Part shown: positions 46,276 through 58,735 of the stretch, one piece after another
Layout of the letters: each line of letters opens with the position of its first letter
How positions within the stretch are numbered: the first letter of the stretch is position 1
DNA from: Hysterangium stoloniferum
Lineage: Eukaryota; Basidiomycota; Agaricomycetes; Hysterangiales; Hysterangiaceae
NCBI GenBank assembly: GCA_015178975.1
Contig: WHVD01000264.1
Coordinates: 21,117-85,116, forward strand
Length of the DNA: 64,000 bases
Direction of reading: 5' to 3'
Program-made: the position numbers and the translations under genes
The notes under the pieces: model-generated
Databases searched by the model: none
The model's input: only the letters and a program-made list of their open reading frames with translations
What the model was told of the DNA's origin: nothing

Positions 46276-46562
46276 CTCTGCCATCGGTACAGTTGAACAT
46301 CACTCTTACTGAAGTCATTCCATTTCAATTCTCATCATACACAGATATTGCGACAGTCCAAGACGAATGATCAACCACAAGCCACAGACCAACTACTCTT
46401 CCGGCCCCTGCGGTTTCTCTGCACTTGGCCCCACTGGCGACTTGGGTGGGGTAATTGGGACGTCGTTGCCTACAGGATCGTCACCAGGCGAACGCAGGGT
46501 CTTCCCGCGGCTAGGATTCGGCGGTGGCATGAATAAACAAGTGACTTGCCTTTAGAAAGCTC

Positions 46563-46835
46563 ACCTATTGTAAGCCTGGCGCCCCAATCTTACTCATTCC
46601 TTTTGTTCCACTCCTTTGTTCTCATTGTCCTTATGTTCCACTCCCTTGTTCCACTCCCTTTGTTCTACCACGTGATCATAGCATATAAAGCCTAGGTAGT
46701 TTTCCTTCTCTTACCTTACCGTACGCTGTAACATCCTGTATCTCGTCTCAGTTCTAGACAATACAACGTGGTCCTGTCAACTCGTGTGACCGCCAGTGAT
46801 CCCAATTGACGACGGGATTACACCTATAGTCACGG
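46563..46835 (+). repeat. Possible E-like LTR with TTCCACTCC tandem words
   Basis: TTTGTTCCACTCCCTTGTTCC-type words are repeated about four times, followed by TATAAAGCC and a CTCAGTTCTAGACAATAC stretch, similar in order to the E repeats. Ends are uncertain. Confidence 0.3.
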
Positions 46836-46979
46836 AAGTTGAACATGTCAGCTTGGACAGCACCATAAAAGTGTCCGAATGATCTAAGTTTTTCGTAAGC
46901 ACTTTATAATATCGCTATATAAGTAATTTCTTACCTCGTATCCGAGTCTACAGCTGAAAAGGTGATGTTTCGTAGATTC

Positions 46980-46999
46980 ATTGGGGGGGGAGGGGGGGG
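46980..46999. repeat. Poly-G tract
   Basis: A run of 17 G with one A. It reads as polyglycine in one frame; no gene is implied. Confidence 0.85.
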
Positions 47000-48308
47000 G
47001 TTGCTGGGGAGAGAGGGTGGGCAGAAGACCCAGCTTGATATACAGACTCGGAGCCATTCCAGATCGATTCAAAACAATAGACCAAACAATTCAAGGAAAT
47101 TAAAATTCATGCCACAACCAGATGGTGTGATACATAGTGAGGTTCGAGCGGCACTACGCTCCTTTTATATTTTTCATGCTCGAATCAGGGCAGAAAGGTG
47201 GGGGATGATCCTTGTAGCGGGCCCGCGATCACATCTCGCGAACGGTATCGGATTTGAAACTCAAAGCATCTACTCGATGAGGCCTTGTTAAACGGTCGAA
47301 GCATATCATAGCAAGGGTAGGCTAGTTGCATGCCCAAGTCGCCGGGGTTAGACGGAATTGTGGTACAGTTTAAAATATCTCTCCTGTTGGCGACCATAAT
47401 AGCAAACCACTGCAGATGGGTTAAAATACCTCCCACTTTTTATTTTTGTGGGAAACCAGGGCGTGGTTAAGTGTGTGCTCAGTCAACTTGTCCCTTACAG
47501 GATACAATCTTCAATGAAGGCATCCTTCAAGCACAGTGAGTCAATGATGATGACACGGCTGAATGACTATGCCTACCAGCTGAGTAGTTACGCATGACGT
47601 AACCAGCTGACGACCTACCAGCTGAGTGACTACGCATGTTGAGGTGACCAAGAAGAGTCTGTACTAACTCTGTGCGATAGCTTTTCTGTACCCGAGTAAG
47701 CGCCAGTGAGTGAGGAGTGTTACATAGTCATTATTTTGTTTGACAATGCAGTATGCCTAGACTTTGAAAATAAAGACGTTATTTTGGGTATTAACCCTAA
47801 CCCAATCTGAAACTTGTCCCTTCCGCTACAATACATCGAGACACTAAGATGACTACTATTACCCAGGCCCTCACTGCCAGTGTGCTGGCTGTGTCAACAA
47901 TCCTGACAGATTTGGAGGATCGTCGATCACCGATATATCTTAGTACAGCATACAGCATTTTCAACTAAAGAAGACTGTAGGCTGCACCGCCAATTCTGGG
48001 TCGTGGCAACAGTGCAAGTTGCGATGTAGCAGAAACGTAGTGTTGGAAATGATGATTAAACACCCTTCTCCTAGGGGTAGTTCACATTGATGATTTCGCC
48101 CTCACAAAGCCCACCTATAACTGTTGAAACTGGAAGGTTTAAGTTCAGTGAGAAAAAGTGATGAAGAATGCCTTACTTGATATCAATTGGAAAACCCATT
48201 TTTTTTTGGTAAATTCGGGGGGGGATTCAGTGGGGAGAGCATAATCTTAGACGTCGACTTTATATCCTACATTCGGGATCTTTACACCGTCTCATGGGTG
48301 CACACTCC
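47000..48308. other. No gene seen
   Basis: CpG-normal DNA. CCTACCAGCTGAGT is repeated at 47572 and 47614. Open frames are short and without domains. Confidence 0.4.
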
Positions 48309-48801
48309 AAGTATTCTATGCAGTCCTTGCAAGCTTGGTAAGCGGCACTGTTCATCCGATTCGGCATCCTTCGTGCTACTTCTCCATTCAAAAAAGAAGA
48401 ATGAATATTCAACAGATCGGAATCGAACCTGCCCCATTCTGTTATAGATAGAGCTCGACAACCCGAGATCGATAGATTCGACATATGTTTGACCACTCCT
48501 CCGCCTTGATCAAATATTACTCGGCTATATTGGCGCTACTGTGGACAACTAAGTCCATGTCGTGTGCAAGCACTTGTCATTCCATACTATCCGTGTTCTC
48601 AGATCCATACCGTCCATTTTCTGGTCGAAGTAAATACATGATATGTCAAGAAAAAGCTGTGCAGACCAAGGAGTGGCCAGCAGTCGTGAAAAGAATGGGC
48701 GCCTAGGCGCCAAAACGGCCAGGGGGTTAAACCGGCGATCAGGAGGTGCCTGGGGTCTGAAATTAGCACTTTACTTTCAAAGTTTTCGGCTATCTCTTCG
48801 G
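48309..48801 (+). repeat. Segmental duplication, intact arrangement, part 1
   Basis: Partner of 26523-26945. Together with the next two entries it forms the only uninterrupted copy of the unit (48309-50890). Confidence 0.85.
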
Positions 48802-49043
48802 TGCTGCATCCGAACCATTAACCGAAAATACTCCGACTTTTGAAGCTGAGTCGATCCACATACATTCGAGGCCAACAGGGCTGCTCAATTCTTAACTCAT
48901 TCATTCACTCACTTCTGAATCGAGCAGCCCAGCACTTAGATGACTTCGGCGTTTGTAAGCCGCATCATGCCGGCTGAATCTTTCACTTGGCGGCGCGGTC
49001 TCAAGGTGTTAATTGAAGTATTGGATTTGTCTATAGTCACATA

Positions 49044-50890
49044 TCGAGAGAAATTTCAGATGTCATCGGTTCGTGGCGTTTCATGGTATTCACACGAGGC
49101 ACGCCAGTTGCCTATTTGCTTCTTTGGTTGGCCTTACAGCGGAATCGGCTCAGTCACCTTTCAAAAGAGGTCTCACCAGTTCGCCTGTCTCAAATTAACA
49201 GGTTGAGGTATCACCTCAGATGAGAGTTCGGCATAAATAGTTTAGTATGTCCCACTTCTATTTAATATCCCTGTTGTTCTCTTACGCATGGCCAGGCTTC
49301 TCCCGGTCACCGAAGCATGGATTGATTATGGCCCTTCTTATGCTCCGGGAGTGCTTTTGGAATAGTACTTTGAATATATTCGAACCTCTTATGATACCAT
49401 TCGAGGGACAGCCGAGGCTATGGGTTATTATGGGATTCGAGGGGCTTACAAACCAGGTTGGCATTCCCGTCGCAGGGGTATGGTTATGAGGTATGGTTAA
49501 GGGCTCCAGAGGTTCGGCTGTACCATCACAAACGCATCAGTTATCTGGGATCAGCTGCATCCACTACGGGCGAAATGTTTAACGGAGAATAATATACAGG
49601 TGACAGCCATAAAGGTTTTCGATGATTACGTTTTATTGTGGCTGACTGCACTGACATAAACTTCAGGTACATATTACCCGACAGCTTCTACACCAACACG
49701 TGCCAGGGAGCCTCAAGATTCATGCATGTGTATCAGACGACGGACGTTATGAATTATGCGTTAGGCTGCGTGCGGCGCCGAAAGTAACGTAAAACGAAAC
49801 TACAGTGATTCTCGAGCATTTTGTCCAAATGAGGAATGCTGTTTCACTAAGGTGATTCTGAACGTCCAGCGGAAAATCAATAGCGCCTGCTGCGTTGTCA
49901 AGTGGGTCATTTCGGCGCCGATCGCACTCCAATCTTCTTCAATTATAGATCTTCCTCATCTATAGATCTTGCTCAATAATAAATGGTTCTGCTAGCACGA
50001 GCTCAGCCACCCGCACTTCGATCTGTGAAGTGATAGGCGATGCTATGTCTGATACCTCTTCCGGCGCCCGACCCGGACCTCGCACCTCTCATTCCACCAA
50101 CCAGTGACTCCGTGCCCACAGGATCCTGGCGTGAGTGCTGCGGTTGAACTCAGGCAACAAGTGCCGTAGGAGTAAATGCATGAAGATAGACTATGTAATT
50201 TTCAAGTGATAACCATCATTATTACTTCGATAAAGGGGAAAAACTATTGTGAAGCCCGAATTTCTCGCCCACGAAACCGCGACTCAACTTGAGAAGAATA
50301 TATGCATGGTATATTGGGACAATGTTCTGTTATCCTAAGGGCATTTCTCGGTGAATTGGATATGTAAGGATGCTCGTTGGGTATTAAGTTATTGGCCAGT
50401 CATGACCAACGTATTAACACCTTATAGAGGTTCGCTTCCTCTCGTGTTTCAATACTCCAATGCTGCAATCGTGAACAAGAATTCGACGACCTTTCTAGCA
50501 GTTGAGAACATTTAGTTATGGTTAGTTTCTGTTTCAATGTTACAGAGAAACAGCTACCGGAACTTCATTTGAAGCTGCCAATCGGACTGGATAAATACTA
50601 CAGTTGCTGTGGGCACTCTTTGTGCCACAGCACCTCGTCGTTCAATTCTATCCAAATTTTTCTATATTTACCCCTACCTTGGTCCACAAACATTTACCCT
50701 CTGATACAATCACTATGATTTGCCCATAGTCGATGAACACTTCACAACACACAAGCTCCACTTCGTGTGTACGGTGTGGGCATCTGTTTCATGCTCCTTC
50801 CAGGCTTGAGAGGTAGTGGAAGTCTTCCACCTGCAGCTTTGTTCCATGAACCTTTCCTTTTTTATTTTCCTAGACACCTTTTGCTCTTCT
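49044..50890 (+). repeat. Segmental duplication, intact arrangement, parts 2 and 3
   Basis: 49044-49455 pairs with 27271-27695 and 49456-50890 with 40005-41580. The join at 49455/49456 is continuous here, while the other copy is split there by 12.3 kb. No conserved reading frame was found across copies. Confidence 0.85.
49378..49520. mobile_element. Small pogo-derived MITE
   Basis: Left end TTCGAACCTCTTATGATACC and right end GGTTAAGGGCTCCAGAGGTT plus CGGCTG are inverse to each other and resemble the pogo termini at 1593 and 4343. TA lies on both sides. The interior is non-coding. Its halves reappear at 27621 and up to 40068. Confidence 0.6.
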
Positions 50891-51239
50891 CCTTTCATTT
50901 TTCCTCAACGGCATTCAACAACCATACCATAGATGATCCCGGCAAGCCCCCATCTCCAAACTCGATGTCGAACTCACAGTATATAGGATCACCTGCATGA
51001 TGTACTGGAAAGGTCTCGTCTCCGGTCAAGATAGCCAAAGTGTAGCAGGTGTAAACGCGCTAAACGAGGAATGAAAAAGGTATTCTGGATGTGGTGTTGG
51101 GGGTACTGTGTTTGTATGGTGGGTTCTCCTTTTTACGCTATCCCCCCCTTCCTTTTCTTTTTTTGTCTACACGTTGTGTGATCAAACGGCTTTTTATTTA
51201 CTTTGTTTGTAGATATGCAAAAACATTCGAAGATAGGTG
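50891..51239. other. No gene seen
   Basis: Sequence between the duplication and the SINE-like cluster, without coding signals. Confidence 0.35.
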
Positions 51240-51355
51240 GGTGGTGTGATACACAGGTTTGTGGGGTCTGCCCCAGTACCACACCCGGGAACGGGGCGCA
51301 GAGCCGGGCTTTGCGAACCTCGAAATACATTGTTGGAAACCACTAAGCCACATAA
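51240..51355 (-). ncRNA. tRNA-derived SINE-like repeat
   Basis: On the minus strand TGGCTTAGTGGTTTCCAACA is an A-box-like head, followed about 25 nt later by GAGGTTCGCAAAGCC, a B-box-like segment. A GC-rich body (CGGCTCTGCGCCCCGTTCCC) follows. The same head recurs at 51567-51612. Confidence 0.45.
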
Positions 51356-51509
51356 AGTAAACTCTGACCCAAAAGTAACTCCCCTAAGGCCAGTAGCCAA
51401 CATTGTGTGGGTCACAACTAGATATTACATAAGTAAATTTTATCCCTCTTAATGCCAAATACAAGTTATTTTTGCCACTGATTTTGGGCTTCAACTATTG
51501 GTATGTGTG

Positions 51510-51650
51510 GGGATTGAACTGATGACCAAGTGGGGGTCTTTGGAGTATCAGAGTTTACTTATGTATGTTGGAAACCACTAAGCCAATGTTGGCTTAGTGG
51601 TTTCCAAGATATGTACATTACCTTATGAGCTGGAGTTGAAGTCATGTCAC
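51510..51650. ncRNA. Two head-to-head SINE-like copies
   Basis: A minus-strand head (TGGCTTAGTGGTTTCCAACA, about 51567-51588, with AGTTCAATCCCC near 51515 as B box) faces a plus-strand head (TTGGCTTAGTGGTTTCCAAG, about 51590, with GGAGTTGAAGTCATG near 51634). They are separated by a few bases and form a short inverted repeat. Confidence 0.45.
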
Positions 51651-52479
51651 ATCAGGGCAGAGTCAGATGCAAATGTCAAAGTTGGCCAAACAGCACATTT
51701 CATTCTTGATGTACAAAATTGCTATTCGTGATCACAATGGTTCTGCAAGTTTCCATCCTGTGCATTATAATTATCCTTATCACTCACATCATGTCCCAGA
51801 CAATATATTCCAATTTCTTTCACATGCACTCCTTTCACACTTAGCTAGTAATCCCAGCTTTCTTCTAAGCCTGGAGGCATACCAATGGACCTTTAAGTAC
51901 TTAACATAATCATCATGTTTGTCCCTGCTGCCCATGTATCCTGTTTGTTAGTTCATCAAGCAATACACCATGTTGTAAATAAAGGCTAGCACATGCTCCA
52001 GATTGTGAACTGATCAGGGAAATATGATAAACTGTATATGTTTAGCAATTTATGTACATGTGATTCTAGAACAATGAAACCATTTTGTTTCTTTCCTTCC
52101 TGTGTCTCACAATTCCTAATGTTCTTTATTGCTTATAACAACCTCCAGAATGACAGGTAATATCTCAGTTGATTCTATTGTCCATGTTGACTGGGTAAGT
52201 TACATACATATTCATAGTTCTTTCATCAGACTGAATATTCTTTTCATAGCAGGGATTATATTTGTTATAGGTTATGGGCCCCAACTCAAGTTACCAAATA
52301 ACAATTGACATGAAATAAAACACTGAACCTCAACCCAAACACAGACCTTCAGTTGCACTGACATCCCTGAACCTGACTACTGACCCTATCACACTGACCT
52401 GAGCACTGACCATCACAATGAACCCAACCTCACCATAACTGACCCCTGAACATATCTATGCAACCAACATTGTTTCAGC
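51651..52479 (+). other. CpG-poor; probable copia LTR and leader
   Basis: No coding frame. TTATAGGTTATGGGCCCCA near 52270 and a CACTGACC-rich leader precede a copia gag start, so an LTR probably ends near 52268. Its start was not located. Confidence 0.4.
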
Positions 52480-52745
52480 TCTCTACTGATGAGCATTTTG
52501 ATGGCAATAAGTGGCATTCCTGGAAGGAGATCATACTGACTTCAGAAAATGTTAGAGGAGTACATAGTTATTTTGACAGGAGCATAACCAAACCCACCAC
52601 AACCAGAGCACATCACTGAGGAGGCAAGACAAGCAGCCTGGACAATGGACACTGAAACACTGACAGATGTTAATAATGTCAAAGTTTTTCATACCACTAC
52701 ACCTATAAATAGACTGCCTGAACCACAGAACTATTGGCTTCTAAA
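52480..52745 (+). pseudogene. Ty1/copia gag start (relic)
   Basis: The frame reads LFQLSTDEHFDGNKWHSWKE then ILTSENVRGVHSYFDRSI and meets a stop. The LSxDxxFDGxKWxxWK pattern is the start of copia Gag. It runs, after an internal deletion and an A LTR, into reverse transcriptase sequence at 53554. Confidence 0.7.
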
Positions 52746-53553
52746 TGTTACCACTGGAAATCCCACCGGACTCGGGGCACTAACTTATACGCACCCACAC
52801 TCTATATGCACCAATTATCAGTTCACCAGAATACCCACCAGACTCTGCATGTCAGACCTGTCCATGCTCTACCTTCATTACTTCATGTATCAGTCACCAG
52901 AATACCCACCAGACTCCATCCCTGTCTATATCTGACCCTGTCCCATGCACCAGTCACTGGACACCGCTTGGAAAACCCATCAGCTCTCTAACTGAGCCCC
53001 ATTCCTGTTAAAGTCAAATGACCTGTCACAATTTGGACTCCACTCCCGCCCCATTCCCATTATGGTTTCATGACCTGTCATGATTTGGACTCCGCTCCAT
53101 TCCATCCCGTTCCTAACACCAAGTTTGGTGTTTATTTATCTTGTTTTATGTTTGCTAGTTTAGCTTTCATTATTACTGGATTTGGTTATGTTATTCATTC
53201 CACAGTCTATATATGTAGTCTGGCAGATGTTGTACATACAATCCAGTCAGAAAATCAGATTCTCCCCAATAATCTTAGTATATTTTCCACTCTATTCTCC
53301 TCTTTGAAACACACTGCTCTTACTCATCGGAGCCCATGGGCTCTGACCCATCTATCACTCGACCCCCAACTCATCTATCTTGACTCCCCAATCTCTCAAC
53401 CCACGAACCCCACCCGGACTCCCTGGGATTCCCATCCGCCCATTTGAAATTGGACAAGATGATCTCGTGAGGGCACAGCCTATAAGCTGAAGCCAAGTCC
53501 TACCAGCTTTCCCATGGATTTCTCTGGAAACCCTCCATGTATGCAACTTAACA
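52746..53553 (+). mobile_element. Solo LTR, family A
   Basis: Starts TGTTACCACTGGAAATCC, ends GCAACTTAACA, with CTAAA on both sides (52741-52745, 53554-53558). The shared core is at 53470-53500, and the TATATATG box and CCAGTCAGAAAATCAG lie near 53210-53250. Confidence 0.95.
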
Positions 53554-53707
53554 CTAAATTCCCACACTGAGGCTATGACCCATCTCAACATTTGGGCTGA
53601 ACCCATTGTTAAAGAGCTTGCAGTAATGGAATTTCAAAATGTATAGGATATTATTGACCCTCCTGATGATATCCATTTAATCACCACATGGTGGATGTTT
53701 GCAAGTA

Positions 53708-55304
53708 CAGTAGGCAACAAAACCCTTACAGTGTTTTGCACTTTTTGAAAGACATGGCTATTCCTCCAGAAATAAATTCTGTAAATTGCTGAAAATATTA
53801 TGTAATATACTTCAACATCATACCTTCCAGAAATGCACAGCCACAAGGCACCATGTCCTTATTTGGTAAGTCCACATCACACACAAACCAATAGCTCATT
53901 GTAAGGGTTTTGTTCCATACAATTTTGAGACTATTATTACAAGAAATTAGTATTTAGTATGGCCCCCCTTTGCTCTAATCACTGCTGCAAGTCTTCTAGG
54001 CATACTCTCAATAAGCTTCTGACACTCCTCCTTTGGAATCTCTTCCCACACCTTCTGCACCCTCTCCCACAGTTCATGCACACTATTTGCAGGCTGTTCA
54101 TACTCCCCCAGCTTCTTTTTGACATGATTCCACAGATGTTCAATAGGATTCATGTCAGGAGATTGTGCAGGCCACTTGAGGACTGTAACATCATGGTCAG
54201 TGAACCATTTCTGGGCCTTTTTGCTGGTTGTTTGGGGTCATTGTCTTGTTGAAACACAATGTCAGCCACTGTTTTGTTGTAATATTTGAGGTTTTGCTGG
54301 AGTTCATCATCCAGGATCTCCACATAAAGCTCAGCATCCATCCTCCCATCAATTTTGGTTGCAAACCCAACCCCATCCCAGCCCATGCATCCCCACATCA
54401 TCAGGTTTCCTCCTCCAAACTTAACTGTTCCCTCTCCTAACCTATCATTTAACCCCTCACCCACATTTTTCCACACATTTTTCCTTCCATCTGATCCCAG
54501 CCTATTAATCTTAGTCTCATCAGACCATATGACCCTCTTCCAGTCCTCCAGGGTCCATTCCAAATGCCTTTCTGCAAACTCCAATCGAGATTTCCAATGA
54601 TGAGGTTTGAGAAGTGGCCTTTTTCTCTTTACCACAGCCCTCATGCCTATGGTTTTGAGGTGGTGACGCACTGTTTGTGAAGTAATAGGAGTGTTGATGA
54701 TGTCTATAAGTTTCTTGTTTGCCTGTGTGGCATTATCAACCTTCCCCATGCAAATTATTCTTCTAGCATAGGCAATATTGGCTGTGGTAAGCTTTGTAGG
54801 ACAGCCACCAGAGCATTTGGGGAGGTCAGGGTGATGCTCAGAGCAAATACGACTGATGGTGGCATGCTGAGATGAGTTTGGTAACATATTTGAGGTCCAG
54901 AAATGCCAGAGTCAAATAGAGTAAGAACATGTGGGTTTGGCTGGAGGAGAGCTTTTTCATTGTGAGTAGGGTGATTGTGGGATTCCAACTGGTTGCTTTC
55001 ATCTTATATACATTGAGGAAGAGTGGTCACATGACTTTGTTGAACTTTATAAACAAATTCATGTGACTAGGACCCATTTTGAACTTTAAAAATGTGTGCA
55101 ACAAAACCCTTACAATGAGCTATTGGTTTGTATGATGTGGACTTACCAAATAAGGATGTGGTGCCTTGTGGCTGTGCATTTCTGGAAGGTATGATGTTGA
55201 AGTATATTCCATAATATCTTCAGCATTTTACAGAATTTACTTCTGGAGGAATAGCCATGTCTTTCAAAAAGTACAAAACATTGTAAGGGTTTTGTTGCCT
55301 ACTG
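53708..55304 (-). mobile_element. Tc1-like transposon inserted in copia
   Basis: Both ends read CAGTAGGCAACAAAACCCTT inward, with TA on both sides (53706-53707, 55305-55306). The inverted repeats are about 210 bp long with the CAAAACCCTTACAAT motif at the outer end and its inverse near the inner end. Length is 1597 bp. Confidence 0.95.
53947..54988 (-). pseudogene. Tc1-like transposase (DD34E), two frameshifts
   Basis: ATG near 54986 (MESHNHPTHNEKALLQPNPH) starts the protein. After a frameshift near 54880 the main frame carries the helix-turn-helix region (ATISRICSEHH, then TSQTVRHHLKTIGMRAVVKR), VIWSDETKINRLGSDG with the first Asp, and VFQQDNDPK with the second. A one-base deletion near 54230 shifts the frame; the rest reads to MNPIEHLW with the Glu, 34 residues after the second Asp, and ends at 53947. 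There are no other stops, so this copy is less decayed than the one at 17893. It cuts and pastes the element at TA. Confidence 0.92.
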
Positions 55305-55437
55305 TACAATGCTGATGGAAATGTGGTTTCCTGAAAAGCATGGTTGGTTGCAAAAAGCTTGACCCAAATACCAGGGGTGGATTTTTTTGAAACCTATACA
55401 TACATCTGTAGTCAGGTACAAGTCCCTGCATATGAAC

Positions 55438-56252
55438 TGTTAGGATACGTACAGGGCGGGTCTCCGGAGAAACCCATGGAATATCCGGTAGGACTTGGCT
55501 TCAGCTTATAGGCTGCACCCTCGCTAGATCATGTTGTCCAATTTCAGACAGGTGGATGGGAATCCTGGGGAGTCCGGGTGGGGGTCGTGGGTCGTGAGTC
55601 GTAAGTCGGAGGTCGTGGGTCGTGAGTCGAGACTGGTGAGGGAGATAGATACGCTGGAGCCTGTGGGCTCCAACTAGTGCGAGCAGTTTGAATCAAGTAG
55701 GGTTTTTAGAGTGGAAAATGTATTAGATTACTGGGAATCTAAGCTAATTTTCTGACTGGATTGTATGTACAACATCTGCCAGTTTATATAGACTGTGGAG
55801 TGAATGACATACCAAATCCAGTATTGATGAAACGAAACTAACAAAACGTAAAACGGGAATAATAAACACCAAGTTTGGTGTTAGGAACAGAATGGAACGG
55901 AGTGGAGTCCGAATCATGACAAAGCATAACCCATAATGGGAAATGGAGTGGGAGTGGAGTCCTAAATCGTGACAGGTCATTTGACTAAAACGGGAATGGG
56001 GCTCAATTAGAGTGGTGATGGGATTCTGAGTGGGGTCCGGTGACTGATGCATGGGACGAAGATGGACATAGACAGAGACGGAGTCCAGGGGAAGTCCGGT
56101 GACTGATATGTGTCATAATGAGGTCGAATGTAACAAGTCTTGATGTAACGGAGTCCGGGCGGGAAATCCTATAAACAGACAATTGGTGCGTGTAGGGCAT
56201 GATGGCGTACAGGTTAGTGCCCGGAGTCCGGCGGGATTGTCCGGTCATAACA
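55438..56252 (-). mobile_element. Solo LTR, family A, in copia
   Basis: Starts TGTTAGGATACGTACAGG, ends CCGGTCATAACA, with TGAAC on both sides (55433-55437, 56253-56257). Many CpGs are kept, so it is among the younger A LTRs here. Confidence 0.95.
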
Positions 56253-56405
56253 TGAACCTTGCATAGCAGCTTTGGATATGGAGGCTTGGCAAGTGGACTA
56301 CATGTTAGATTATGTAATACCAACCATTGTTCCAACTGTTACTTAATACAGCTCTGAGTTCAGTGTGTATATAATCTAATAGGAACAGGCACTTGAGGTT
56401 ATATC

Positions 56406-57894
56406 TGTTAAGAACAAAAAACTGACTGATGTCGGTAGACCAATGGGGACGGAATGGAAGGACTTGACTTCAGCTTATGTGCTGCACCCTTGCAAGTTAC
56501 CATCGGGTGTCCTTAAATTTGGGCAGGCAAAAACTAGTCCTATTGAATTCCTCATGGTGAGTTACTGATCAGAAACCGAAGGATAAGTTGAGTGTCAGGC
56601 CGAGGGTGTTAAGAACTGAAAACTGACTAATGTCGGTAGGCCGATGGGGACCGATCAGAAGGACTTGGCTTCAGCTTATGAGCTGTGCCCTCGCAAGTAA
56701 CCATCAGGTGTCCTTAAATTCTGGATGGGTGAAGACTAGTCCTAACTAGTTCCTCACGGTGAATTGCGAATCGGGACTGAAGGATAAGTTGAGTGTCGGG
56801 CCAAGGGGGTTGGGGCCCAAGAGTGGGCAGGCAAGCACACATGAAGGTGGGGAGCGGGATACTTAGTGTAAAGTCAATGAAGATGTAAGTGGGTGTTCTG
56901 AGTCGATATTCTGATTGCCTAGTAACTACAACTACAGCAGGTTCATATACAAGTTATTGGCATCTAGAAAATACTAACTAAGGGAAGAGCGGAACCATTA
57001 TTTGACAAATAAACTTCTAGGAATGGGAAGGTTACGATAAGTTTGGAGGCCATGATTAACCGAGAGTGGGATTACGAGAAAAGGAAATAGTCCAAGGGTT
57101 ACAAGTATATATGGGCATATGTGAAACATAGAGTAGAACAGATCATCATAATAAAAAGGGATGTATCAGAGTATAACCAGATAGTACAAGTATATTTTGA
57201 TGGGGGTGTAAATGGGGTTTGGTCACCGTGAAAGCATACGTCAGTGTCAGGCAATCAATGGTTTCCAATGCAATGACTTGATTGATAACTTGAAACATCA
57301 ATAGGTGGCAATAACCTCGGGGACCATCGGGTTGTGACACGGTCATAACAGAGGGGTGAGAGACTGAGGGTGGGTGAGCACACACAGAGGTGGAGAGCAG
57401 GATACTTAGAGCAAAACTTATGAGAGATGTATATGGGTGTTGTGAGTTGATATTCCAATTGCCTAGTAGCTACATTACAGTGAGTTTATATATGAGTTAT
57501 TGGTGTCTTGAAACTTCTAACTAAGGGAAGAGTGGAAATACTATTGACAAATAAGCTTGACTAGAAACTGGAAGGTTACGATAAGATCGGGAGCCATGGT
57601 TAGCTGAGAGCAGGATTATGAGAAAAGGGAATAGTCCACAGGCTACAAGTATTTACGGGCATATGTGAAACATAGAGTAGAATGGATCATCATAATAAAA
57701 AAAGGATTCATCAAAGCATAACCAGATAGTATGAGCATAACTTGACAGGGGCATAAATGGGGTTTGATCACCATGAAGGTATATGTCAGTGTCGGGGACC
57801 GATGGTTTCTGATACAATGACTTAATTAATAACTAGGAATGTCGGTAGATGGTAGTATCCTTGGGGACCATTGGGTTGCGACACGGTCATAACA
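56406..57894 (-). repeat. LTR, family B, holding a second B LTR
   Basis: Starts TGTTAAGAACAAAAAACTG, ends GACACGGTCATAACA. It is interrupted at 56607-57350 by another B LTR and continues with matching sequence after it. The outer flanks (ATATC and AAAGA) do not match. Confidence 0.85.
56607..57350 (-). mobile_element. LTR, family B, nested, full length
   Basis: 744 bp starting TGTTAAGAACTGAAAACTG and ending GACACGGTCATAACA, with GAGGG on both sides (56602-56606, 57351-57355). This is the best reference copy of family B in the window. Confidence 0.94.
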
Positions 57895-58735
57895 AAAGAG
57901 CAAGTAGTATGATTTGGGACTGAAGATGATACTTAACTGAATCAATGGGAAGGCTGAAATGCTAAGAGTCATGGGGATAAGAGTTGCAGCTGGCTGATGA
58001 CATCTTCAAGAGTATTAGGAGGGGTTAAACACAAAGGGAGTAATCTACAAAGTCAATGTTTGAACTGAAGAACTATAGCATACATAATAGGGTTTTAATC
58101 AAAAGTATAATGGATTGTCAGAAGGCTGATCAAGGAAGTGAGAAGTCATGACAGGTCAAAGGAAGCAGGAAAAGGAACAAGGATCAAACTGAGACTACAG
58201 TAAATGTGATGAAACACAAGTATTCTAAATGTTGTGAGGTAACAATTAAAACATACTCATTGAATGGGTGACAGGAGAGTATTGGGACAGAGATGGGATG
58301 GGATGACCAAAAAGGTAATCCATGATGTCCTTCACCAGATTTTCTGTGTCAACACTTGTCACTTTCTTTAAACCAATGTTATGACTTACTTGGAACCTGT
58401 GGCTTTCCCAAAAATATACTCACTTAATCATTATAGTGCTAGGATCCATTTCTGGATAATATTAGATATCCAATGGACATTCTGACTCCTTTCCTTTGTC
58501 CTGCATTTGGTAACTGACTGACTCACAGATGATCATTTGTTTGTTTATTCTTCCTGCCCTCATTCCCTGATCTGTGCCAATCCTTGTTCCTCATTTACCT
58601 ATCTTGTTATTATATGCTTTTTTTGGAAACATGTTGAAATATGTTTAATTATGCTTTCAGATTTGTAGTACAATTATTGGAACAACTATTTAGTCTTCCA
58701 TAGTCATGTACTTACTCTCCAGTTTGTATCTTGAA
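57895..58735. other. No gene seen, CpG-poor
   Basis: AT-rich sequence without coding signals. It probably belongs to old copia sequence, given the integrase piece that follows. Confidence 0.35.

Larger units (their letters stand above)
53554..56405 (+). pseudogene. Ty1/copia reverse transcriptase N-terminal part, in three pieces
   Basis: Three pieces (53554-53705, 55307-55437, 56253-56405) read on as one copia reverse transcriptase: VKELAVMEFQNV, DIIDPPDDIHLITTWWMFAS; then YNADGNVV, KAWLVAKSLTQIPGVDFFET; then CIAALDMEAWQVDYMLDYV. A Tc1-like element lies at the first gap and an A LTR at the second. Stops replace expected Trp and Arg codons. Removing the two insertions restores continuity of the alignment, which confirms their boundaries. 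The catalytic YVDD part is not present. Confidence 0.85.

Noticed and set aside
56406-57894. A full-length retrotransposon with two B LTRs
   Set aside because: The second LTR is nested within the first, with its own GAGGG duplication, and no internal region lies between them.
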